Shown here piece by piece: positions 1 through 7,016 of a stretch of DNA of 51,807 bases. The notes beneath the pieces are model-generated. The model had not been told where the DNA came from. It did no database searches and saw nothing but the letters and a program-made list of their open reading frames with translations. The stretch is from Candidatus Heimdallarchaeota archaeon (GTDB lineage: Archaea > Asgardarchaeota > Heimdallarchaeia > JABLTI01). The stretch spans positions 1 to 51,807 of the forward strand of contig JAHLVZ010000009.1 in NCBI GenBank assembly GCA_019058165.1, in the 5' to 3' direction. Each line of letters starts with the position of its first letter. The stretch's first letter is position 1. The position numbers and the translations under genes are program-made.

Positions 1-1160
1 GGATTGGACCTATTGGTAGGCATATGAAACCAGAAGATACTGTAGTTGGTTCAAAACTTGGTGTCCTTGAGGGTTTAAAATCTGGCACAACGACTTTTGC
101 AGAATATGCTTCAAATGTTTCAAATCTTGTTGATCATGTTTACGTTCCTTTTAGTGCTCGAGTAGTTGCTACTGAAACCATAAATGAAGTAAGTCCAAAA
201 AGGGATCATTTGAAACCAACTGATCTATATGAATTCGATCGACAAAAGGGAGAAGCAGCTTTCAAACGAGCTAGTGAATTATTCAAGAAATACCAAGATG
301 AAGAGTTAGTAAGCTGTATGTATGGTCCACAAGCGCTAGATATGATTTCATTAGAATTACTGAAAAGCATACAAGAAGAAGCAACAAAAAGAGAAAGTGG
401 CATTCATATTCATGTTGCACAAGGACAACGAGAAAGACTACAAATTAATGAGAGATTTGGGAAAGATGCTTCAACTGTAAAAATTCTTGATAAGAATGAG
501 CTACTAGATGAAAGTCTCATTGGGGCTCATTGTCATGACACTAGTGAAAAAGAAAGAGCACTCATGGTTAAGAGAGGAGCGAAAATGGTTGGTTGTCCTA
601 GTTCAATTAGCATGATTGATGGGATAGTTCCACCCATTGGTCACTTTGTGGCTTTAGGTGGTAAGGTAGGTATTGGTTCTGATCAAGCACCAGGACCTGG
701 TTTACATAACATGTTTTGTGAAATGCGAACAATAAGTAATCTTACAAAGGTACTAATGAAAGATCCAACTGTTCTACCAGCTTGGGAAGTTCTCCAAATT
801 GCTACAGTAGGTGGTGCCCAAATTCTTGGTCTTGATAAAAAAATTGGCACATTAGAGGTTGGAAAACAAGCTGATATAATAATGGTTAATCTGAATTCAT
901 TAAATCTTGCCCCAGTAGTTTCAAAACCATTTAGAAATTACATCCCAAATTTGGTTTACTCTTCAACTGGATATGAAGTTGAGAATGTAATAATTAATGG
1001 TAAAATGATTATTGAAAACAATGAATTCGTATCAATTAATACCGATGAAATATTGAAAGAAGCAAATAGAAGAGCGGAAAGGATTTTTAGTGATGCAACA
1101 GATGACTGGATAAAAGCAGGATCTAAACTTGTAAAAGATGTAGAAGATGGTTTTCTCTAA
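1..1160 (+). CDS. Metal-dependent amidohydrolase (ATZ/TRZ/cytosine-deaminase type), 5' partial
   Basis: The reading frame is open to the window edge and the residues before the first ATG (position 24) continue the family alignment, so the start and the first metal motif (HxH) lie outside the window. Visible family features are LEGLKSGTTTF near the left end, a metal-binding HIHVAQ (about 401-420), a second histidine motif GAHCHD (about 526-540), and the catalytic Asp in GSDQAPGPG (about 675). The C-terminal GTLEVGKQADIIMVN stretch is the return strand of the composite beta-sandwich domain seen in these hydrolases. The family deaminates or dechlorinates N-heterocycles or guanidino compounds, usually with Zn or Fe; the substrate here cannot be read from sequence. 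It ends 19 bp from a convergent membrane-protein gene. Confidence 0.88.
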   Translation, partial: IGPIGRHMKPEDTVVGSKLGVLEGLKSGTTTFAEYASNVSNLVDHVYVPFSARVVATETINEVSPKRDHLKPTDLYEFDRQKGEAAFKRASELFKKYQDEELVSCMYGPQALDMISLELLKSIQEEATKRESGIHIHVAQGQRERLQINERFGKDASTVKILDKNELLDESLIGAHCHDTSEKERALMVKRGAKMVGCPSSISMIDGIVPPIGHFVALGGKVGIGSDQAPGPGLHNMFCEMRTISNLTKVLMKDPTVLPAWEVLQIATVGGAQILGLDKKIGTLEVGKQADIIMVNLNSLNLAPVVSKPFRNYIPNLVYSSTGYEVENVIINGKMIIENNEFVSINTDEILKEANRRAERIFSDATDDWIKAGSKLVKDVEDGFL

Positions 1161-1179
1161 TGATTTCTTTTCCCATCAT

Positions 1180-1668
1180 TTATACTGGGAAATTCACACT
1201 TCTATAATTAATAGCATATATCCGAAGAGTTTGTTCTCTTTGTGTATCTCGAATTTGAATTATAAATTCATCTAAATTATCATACCAAGTTTTCTGAGGT
1301 TTAATCTCTTCCTCTTCACTTTTATTTCGGCCATCATATCGAAATCTGAGATACTCACCAAAAGTCATGTCGTAGGGAGTAAGGTAAAATTTCTTTACAA
1401 AAATTTGAATGGCTAGGATTTGAGAAAATGCAACGAGAGCTCCTAGAATGACGAAAGGCCACAATTGGAAATTTTGAACTATTGTGAAGTAAATTAGAAT
1501 CGGGATAGAAGTAATTGCTGCAATAAGTACCGGAACTGCAATAACTATAAATCCAATTTCGAATATGTAAAAATTATTTTTATAGAATTTCTCTTTAGCT
1601 GCAGTACTTCTAAGAATGGATTTCTCTGTCTTCTTTTTTCTATCAGAACGCAATTTAATCGAATTCAA
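1180..1668 (-). CDS. Small membrane protein with two transmembrane helices, unknown function
   Basis: I do not recognise this 162-residue protein. It has a basic N-terminus (residues 1-32), two hydrophobic segments (about 40-64 and 69-91) separated by a very short turn, and a charged C-terminal tail of about 70 residues, so it is predicted to be a membrane hairpin with both ends in the cytoplasm. The start is a TTG preceded by an AAGGT-like ribosome site; the codon preference resembles the neighbours. It is convergent with the amidohydrolase and transcribed away from the PurF-like gene. Confidence 0.6.
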   Translation of the reverse strand: MNSIKLRSDRKKKTEKSILRSTAAKEKFYKNNFYIFEIGFIVIAVPVLIAAITSIPILIYFTIVQNFQLWPFVILGALVAFSQILAIQIFVKKFYLTPYDMTFGEYLRFRYDGRNKSEEEEIKPQKTWYDNLDEFIIQIRDTQREQTLRIYAINYRSVNFPV

Positions 1669-1845
1669 ACAAGTGAACCTTCCAAACTACTAATAGTTTA
1701 TACTTGATTTTTCTTTTTTATTTTATCGATTAATATTATAAATGCATTATGATATTTTAGTTTTAGTGTATAAGAAAAATATATATCATTATTGATTTTT
1801 GAAAAATTAGTCTATTCTAAACTCTTCATTTGAGGGAAATAGAAA

Positions 1846-1962
1846 TTGAATAAAAACAAAGAAAGTAAAGAAACAGATCAAGAGAGACTGAGTTGTTTAG
1901 TTCCTGGAAAATTTGTCGGATTTTTAATTACTACATTCTTTTTGATTTGCATAATTCGATGA
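1846..1962 (+). CDS. Possible 38-residue single-pass membrane peptide, TTG start
   Basis: The 342-bp gap before the PurF-like gene is otherwise AT-rich leader sequence. It holds one short open frame with a TTG start about ten bases after a GAGGG ribosome site (1832-1836). The product has a charged N-terminal half (NKNKESKETDQER) and a hydrophobic C-terminal half (FVGFLITTFFLICII), the layout of a tail-anchored micropeptide. It ends 48 bp before the PurF-like gene and could share its transcript. There is no homology to lean on, so it may be spurious. A TATA-like TTTATCTAT at about 1971-1979 probably serves the next gene. Confidence 0.3.
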   Translation: MNKNKESKETDQERLSCLVPGKFVGFLITTFFLICIIR

Positions 1963-2010
1963 GAAAAAAAGTTTATCTATGTATTCAAACCCATATACGT
2001 TAGATGCATC

Positions 2011-3465
2011 ATGGGTGGTATATACGGAGTCTACTCTCACGGAGATTGCGTGAAAGACCTCTTTTACGGAACAGACTATCATAGTCATATGGGCACAATT
2101 CGAGGTGGTTTGGCGGTACTTGACGGTAGCGGGATTAAACGGTTTATCCATGATATTACTACAGGTCCATTTCGATCAAAATTCCAAGATGATTTACTAA
2201 AATTACATGGAAAACGAGGGATAGGTGCAATCAGTGATACAGATAATCAACCCTTGATTATTCGATCTCATTTGGGTACATATGCAATTGTCACCGTTGG
2301 GAAAATTAATAACCTTGATGAACTAGCGGAGAATGCTTTCCGTAAAGGAACTTCTCATTTCTTAGAAATGTCTGGTGGAGTAATCAATCAGACAGAAATG
2401 GTTGCTACTCTTATCAACAATGGAGAAAACTTTGTAGAAGGTATTAAGCGAGCGCAAGATCTAATTAAGGGCTCCTGTTCTCTTTTGCTGTTAACTGAAA
2501 AGGGGATATATGCAGCTCGAGATAAATTAGGTAGAACTCCTTTGGCTCTCGGAGAGAAAGTGGATACTCAGCTTCCGCCGGATCAACAAACTCTTGTGGA
2601 CCCTCCTTACAGTCGAGCTGTTACAATGGAAACAAATACATTTCCAAATCTCGGTTATAGATTTGTTAGACAACTTGGTCCGGGCGAGATTGTCCTGATA
2701 AATTCCAATGGATTTGAACAATGCAGCCCCCCAAATAAACGCAATCAAATTTGTGCATTTTTCTGGGTGTACTATGGATACCCACCTTCTTCTTATGAAG
2801 GTATAAATGTTGAGGAAGTTCGATACCGTTGTGGTGCGGCACTTGCGAAAAATGATGATGTGAAACCTGATATTGTTGCGGGTATACCTGATTCTGGTAC
2901 TGCTCATGGTATAGGATATGCAAATGAATCAAAGTGTTTCTACGGAAGACCGTTTGTGAAATATACTCCTACCTGGCCTCGTTCGTTTATGCCTCAAGAT
3001 CAAACAATTCGGGATGAAGTCGCTCGGATGAAACTCATTCCGATTAAAGAATTAATTGATGGAAAATCGTTACTGTTTTGTGAAGATTCAATTGTTAGAG
3101 GAACGCAGCTGAAAGATACGGTTAAAGGATTATTCGAAAGAGGAGCAAAGGAAGTTCATATGCGAGTTGCTTGTCCCCCACTACTATTTGGTTGTAAGTT
3201 CCTAAATTTCTCACGATCAAGATCAGATCTAGATCTTGCAGGGAGAAGAGCAATTAAAGATGTATTTGGAGAGACACATCCTGTTTTAGATGAATATCTA
3301 GATCAGAATTCGCACAAATTTAAGAAAATGGTGGAGAAAATCCGGAAAGAATTGAATTTCACAACCCTGAATTATCAAAAACTAGAGGATCTTGTCGCTG
3401 CAATCGGATTGCCAAAGGATCAAATTTGTACCTATTGTTGGGACGGCGCAGAATACGACGATTAA
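2011..3465 (+). CDS. purF: PurF-like amidophosphoribosyltransferase lacking the catalytic N-terminal Cys
   Basis: PurF makes 5-phosphoribosylamine from PRPP and glutamine, the first step of purine synthesis. The N-terminal Ntn glutaminase-like domain (residues 1 to about 230) is recognisable from GTDYHSHMGTIRGG and RSHLGTYAIVTVGKINN. The protein begins MGGIYG, where active PurF has Cys at position 2. The C-terminal phosphoribosyltransferase domain has PDSGTAHGIGY, SFMPQDQTIRDEV and the PRPP loop CEDSIVRGTQ. Cysteines matching the 4Fe-4S ligands of Fe-S-type PurF are kept (CAFFWVYYG, ACPPLLFGC, CTYCWDG). At 484 residues the length is normal. No clear ribosome site precedes the ATG, so a leaderless or short-leader mRNA is likely. 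Glutaminase activity is doubtful; ammonia-dependent activity or another role is possible. Confidence 0.85.
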   Translation: MGGIYGVYSHGDCVKDLFYGTDYHSHMGTIRGGLAVLDGSGIKRFIHDITTGPFRSKFQDDLLKLHGKRGIGAISDTDNQPLIIRSHLGTYAIVTVGKINNLDELAENAFRKGTSHFLEMSGGVINQTEMVATLINNGENFVEGIKRAQDLIKGSCSLLLLTEKGIYAARDKLGRTPLALGEKVDTQLPPDQQTLVDPPYSRAVTMETNTFPNLGYRFVRQLGPGEIVLINSNGFEQCSPPNKRNQICAFFWVYYGYPPSSYEGINVEEVRYRCGAALAKNDDVKPDIVAGIPDSGTAHGIGYANESKCFYGRPFVKYTPTWPRSFMPQDQTIRDEVARMKLIPIKELIDGKSLLFCEDSIVRGTQLKDTVKGLFERGAKEVHMRVACPPLLFGCKFLNFSRSRSDLDLAGRRAIKDVFGETHPVLDEYLDQNSHKFKKMVEKIRKELNFTTLNYQKLEDLVAAIGLPKDQICTYCWDGAEYDD

Positions 3466-3476
3466 AAGAAATTCAA

Positions 3477-3504
3477 GTCTTTAATTGAACCAGCAACTAA
3501 AGAC
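3477..3504 (+). terminator. Weak hairpin after the PurF-like gene
   Basis: A 7-bp inverted repeat (GTCTTTA at 3477-3483, TAAAGAC at 3498-3504) with a 14-base loop lies 12 bases after the stop codon and is followed within about 15 bases by a short T-run (3519-3523). It sits between two convergent genes, where a terminator is expected. The loop is long and the stem AT-rich, so support is modest. Confidence 0.3.
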
Positions 3505-3523
3505 CAATTACATTAACGTATTT

Positions 3524-4618
3524 TTACTGATCTTCAAGTTGTGCGCAGCTTAACATCATTTTACCAAAACGTTCACTAGATAGACATTCTCGACAATCAA
3601 TACATGATGCTTTTTGTTGTCCTTCCTTCAATTTGTTTGGAAAATCGGGTTCATTTATCAGAGGTTTGCTCATTGAAATTAGATCCGCAAGATTACAATC
3701 CAAAATCGCGTTCATTGCAGATAAATTTCTTATTCCATCTACTAAAGCTAATGGAACGGAAGGAACAGTATTTCTTATCTTTTCGGCGTGTCCAGCAAAG
3801 TTTGCTTCATAATATAGCGATTTTTCTTCAGGTTTTGCTCGAGTCTTTCTGATATCACGATTTTGTTCTGGTCCGCCACCAGATATTTCAATTAAGTCAA
3901 TCCCTTTTTCATCTAACCAATTTGCTATGAGAACTGATTCCTTTATTGTTATCCCACCTTCAGGAGCAAAATCATCACAATTCATTTTGACAGCAATAGT
4001 GGGAGCGTTTCCAATCTTCTTTTTTATTCCATCATATATCTCAAGGAGAAGTCTTGCTCGATTTTCAAGTGAGCCACCATATTTGTTTTGACGTTTATTT
4101 ACTCTATCAGATAGAAATTGACTAACAAGATAACCATGGGCTGCATGGATTTGTACACCATCAAAACCAGCTTGAATTGCAAAATCAGCTGCATTTGCAA
4201 ATCCTTCAATGATTTGTTGGATATCATCCAATGATGCTTCCCTTGCTTCCCAGTTTTCAGTTTTATACTGTGAGGCAGTTACTTTATCCACTTTCCCAAC
4301 CATTCCGGCATGGTTTATTTGAGCGATTATTGGAACAGCATGGGAATGAACAATTTTAGTGAGTTCTTTCATTTTGGGTAGATGTTTCTCGTTTGTAAGT
4401 CCTGATTGACCTGTGTGAGCTTTCCCACTCTCCAAAACGTATGAATGTCCTTTAATTATGAAGCCCAAACCACCTTTTGCTAAAACATCATAATATTCCA
4501 AAATAGGTGCTCTTAGTATCCCTTCTTCATCTGACCAGTAAGAAGTAGTTGCTGATCTTATCAACCGATTTTTCAATTCCAAATTTTTAATTTTAAATGA
4601 AGTGAAGATTTTAGACAT
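3524..4618 (-). CDS. Old yellow enzyme / NADH:flavin oxidoreductase family protein
   Basis: FMN-dependent TIM-barrel oxidoreductase. Recognisable stretches are KNRLIRSATT near the N-terminus, QINHAGMVG (about residue 102), GFDGVQIHAAHGYLVSQFLS with the family's catalytic-site histidines, and NKRQNKYGGSLENRARLLLE. The protein ends just after CIDCRECLSSERFGKMMLSC, a cysteine set like the 4Fe-4S ligands of the 2,4-dienoyl-CoA reductase and trimethylamine dehydrogenase branch. The FAD/NAD(P) domain that follows in those enzymes is absent, so electrons must come from a separate partner. The ATG at 4618 follows GAGG by seven bases and is preferred over the TTG two codons upstream. Substrate is unknown. 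Confidence 0.85.
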   Translation of the reverse strand: MSKIFTSFKIKNLELKNRLIRSATTSYWSDEEGILRAPILEYYDVLAKGGLGFIIKGHSYVLESGKAHTGQSGLTNEKHLPKMKELTKIVHSHAVPIIAQINHAGMVGKVDKVTASQYKTENWEAREASLDDIQQIIEGFANAADFAIQAGFDGVQIHAAHGYLVSQFLSDRVNKRQNKYGGSLENRARLLLEIYDGIKKKIGNAPTIAVKMNCDDFAPEGGITIKESVLIANWLDEKGIDLIEISGGGPEQNRDIRKTRAKPEEKSLYYEANFAGHAEKIRNTVPSVPLALVDGIRNLSAMNAILDCNLADLISMSKPLINEPDFPNKLKEGQQKASCIDCRECLSSERFGKMMLSCAQLEDQ

Positions 4619-4706
4619 AATCAAACCTCAATCTAGTAAGATATTTTGTACTATAAAAAATTATGATATAGATTTCATTAGGAATGCAGATTATTTAATT
4701 GAGAAT

Positions 4707-5009
4707 TTATTCTTCAACAATACAAATAGGGCAATCTTTGCATTTTTCTTCTCTATTATCCCAACAATTTTTGCAAATTAGGAAATTACATTGACCACAT
4801 CTGAAGAATTTACCATCCATTTCGTCTTTAAGATCATCAAATACTTCCTGAAACGATTTCTCAAGTTTTTCTATTTTCTCTTGTAATTTCTTTGAAACCT
4901 TGACTTCTTCATGACAACAATCGCAGAAGAAGTTGAGAATCATTTCTCCACTCTTTATCGTATAATTAAATCCGGATGGGAGTTTGGGGTCAAATGTTTC
5001 TTGAGTCAT
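4707..5009 (-). CDS. Small zinc-ribbon protein with central coiled coil
   Basis: This 100-residue protein carries an N-terminal CDCC pair (about residue 29), a charged helical stretch of about 35 residues (SKKLQEKIEKLEKS), and a C-terminal CGQCNFLICKNCW plus CKDCPIC. The pattern fits one or two treble-clef or zinc-ribbon metal sites, with the first CxxC possibly pairing with a later one. There is no signal peptide or membrane segment. Such proteins are often nucleic-acid or protein adaptors; no specific family is recognised. An AAGGTTG ribosome site lies about ten bases before the ATG. Confidence 0.65.
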   Translation of the reverse strand: MTQETFDPKLPSGFNYTIKSGEMILNFFCDCCHEEVKVSKKLQEKIEKLEKSFQEVFDDLKDEMDGKFFRCGQCNFLICKNCWDNREEKCKDCPICIVEE

Positions 5010-5211
5010 ATGATGTTACAACCTTTTGGGTAATTTTGCTGTATTTTCTGTTTGCAGTTTAGCTTAATGTTGCAGTGCAATGTTTAAAGTTTAATGCTTT
5101 AGTTTCTAAAATCATGAGACTTAATTAATGCCTAGTAATAAGTTTATTTCACTTTCTCAAAAATGGAATTTACGAAAGATTTTTTGGTAGCAACTTGTTA
5201 GTGAGCTTGAA

Positions 5212-5640
5212 ATGTCTGACAAACTCCTCGATCTTATCTGGTCTCTTGATATTGAGAAGATGAACGATCATTTACCTGCAGAAAGAAAATCTTTGAAAGA
5301 ATTACTCGCAGAGGAGAAACCACAAGTTCAAACTAAGAAAAAAAGATTCCACAGATTTAGGAAGGAACATCTCAAGATAATTTGTCAGTTTTTCCCTGAA
5401 AATCAATGGGCAGAAGTTAAATTACCAGTTATTTTATTGCGACGAACAAGTCTTGGAAAGGGGATATATTCTGTATCTGGAGGGTTACGAGACTTGTACA
5501 TTATTCATAGGATTTCGGGGAGGACATCAGATGAATTTAGTAAATTTAAATTAGAAGAGCATCAACCCTACGTTTGGAAACCTGAAGTATTCACTGCTGT
5601 CAGAAAAATAGGTTCTATTGTTGTCACAGGTTATACTTGA
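5212..5640 (+). CDS. UPF0216 / DUF61 family protein
   Basis: The 142-residue protein matches the archaeal UPF0216 (DUF61) pattern as I know it: a short N-terminal helix ending KSLKELLAEEKP, an HRFRKEHLKII helix, and VKLPVILLRRTSLGKGIYSV followed by a short beta domain. The family's function is not established. It is almost confined to archaea, which supports the taxonomic reading of the window. It lies 35 bp upstream of the M20 peptidase gene on the same strand and may be co-transcribed with it. Confidence 0.7.
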   Translation: MSDKLLDLIWSLDIEKMNDHLPAERKSLKELLAEEKPQVQTKKKRFHRFRKEHLKIICQFFPENQWAEVKLPVILLRRTSLGKGIYSVSGGLRDLYIIHRISGRTSDEFSKFKLEEHQPYVWKPEVFTAVRKIGSIVVTGYT

Positions 5641-5674
5641 GTTTATTTCGGAAATGAAAGTGAGTGTTTGAGAA

Positions 5675-7012
5675 ATGAATGAGAAAACATTAGATGAAGC
5701 AATTAAATTGCTACAAGAATTAATTCAAAATAAGTGCGTTAATCCTCCAGGAAATGAGATGAAGAGCATCATTACCATTGAGAAATATCTGAAATCAAAG
5801 GGAGTAAAATGCAAGATATATGAATCAGCTCCAAAAAGAGGAAACCTAATTGCTCGAATTAAGGGAACAGGCAAGGGACCCACACTTATGTTTGGACCAT
5901 CACACGTGGACGTAGTGCCTATTGAGGATAAAGAGAAATGGACGCATCCACCATTCTCAGGAAAACTCGAAGATGATTTTATTTGGGGTAGAGGCGCAAT
6001 TGATATGTTATTCATCGTTGTTGCTCAAGTAGTTGTATTTGTTGAGTTGAATCAAGAGAAATTCAAAACCAAGGGCGATTTGGTTTTAGTTATTGTATCT
6101 GATGAAGAAATGGGAGGATCGTTTGGAACAAAATGGTTGTTGAAGCATCACCCAAAAGAAATGAAATGTGATTTTGCTGTTTCAGAAATGGGCGGAGTAA
6201 TCTTATCACCTGGAAAATTCGGATTCATGATCGGAGAGAAAGGAGCAACCTGGCTAAGATTAACTTTCAAAGGAACTCCAGGGCATGGTTCTGTTCCTTT
6301 TGGTAGTGATAATGCAATAGTAAAAGCAGCAGAAGCAACGAAAAAACTATTTGAGTATAAACCACCAGCAACAACAAAATATCTGAAGTCTATTGGGAAA
6401 GGTTTTGGTCAACAACCATTAGTACGTTTAATGATGGGAAATAAGCTATTGCTACCACTAATTTTGAAAAAAATGCTGAAGACTAATCCAGAAATGGCTA
6501 AATCCCTAGCTAGTCTAACAAGTATGAGTATTTCTCCAAATATAATTAAAGGAGGAACAAAAACAAATACCATTCCTGCAGAAGCAACTCTTGATGTAGA
6601 TGTAAGAACTTTACCAGGTCAAGATTTGGATTACATCACTCATCATATTAACAAAGCACTTGGCAAGAAATTAGCTGAGGAAGTGAATATCAAAGTATTA
6701 ACTGGTGAAGGAATTGTGTCTTATGGAAATGAAAGCTCTTTCAAATCTGAATTTGTCACCAAAATAGAAAAAGCAATTCAAAAAATAGATCCTCAAAATG
6801 AATTCATACCTTTGATTTATCCTGGAGCAACTGATTTACGTTTCCTTAGGGAACTTGGAGTTGAATGTTGCGGTTTTGCGTTAATGGACCCAAGAACAGA
6901 ATTTGGAGAACTAATTAATCGAATCCATGGGAACGATGAACGGATTTCATTAATAACTCTTGATTATACATTAGTTGCATATTATCATTTAGCAAAAGAA
7001 ATTCTAGAATGA
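5675..7012 (+). CDS. M20 family metallopeptidase / deacylase (ArgE/DapE-like)
   Basis: Di-zinc exopeptidase or deacylase of the M20 clan. The metal and catalytic motifs occur in order: SHVDVVP (zinc His and catalytic Asp, about residue 76), GRGAIDM (bridging Asp, about 108), SDEEMGGS (general base and zinc Glu, about 142), and SEMGG. They are followed by the dimerisation lid beginning GTPGHGSVP and a C-terminal RIHGNDER His. At 445 residues the length is usual for the family. The Lys that commonly follows GRGAxDM is replaced by hydrophobic residues. There is no signal peptide, so the enzyme is cytoplasmic. It could act on dipeptides, N-acyl amino acids or carbamoyl compounds. Confidence 0.88.
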   Translation: MNEKTLDEAIKLLQELIQNKCVNPPGNEMKSIITIEKYLKSKGVKCKIYESAPKRGNLIARIKGTGKGPTLMFGPSHVDVVPIEDKEKWTHPPFSGKLEDDFIWGRGAIDMLFIVVAQVVVFVELNQEKFKTKGDLVLVIVSDEEMGGSFGTKWLLKHHPKEMKCDFAVSEMGGVILSPGKFGFMIGEKGATWLRLTFKGTPGHGSVPFGSDNAIVKAAEATKKLFEYKPPATTKYLKSIGKGFGQQPLVRLMMGNKLLLPLILKKMLKTNPEMAKSLASLTSMSISPNIIKGGTKTNTIPAEATLDVDVRTLPGQDLDYITHHINKALGKKLAEEVNIKVLTGEGIVSYGNESSFKSEFVTKIEKAIQKIDPQNEFIPLIYPGATDLRFLRELGVECCGFALMDPRTEFGELINRIHGNDERISLITLDYTLVAYYHLAKEILE

Positions 7013-7016
7013 ACAA

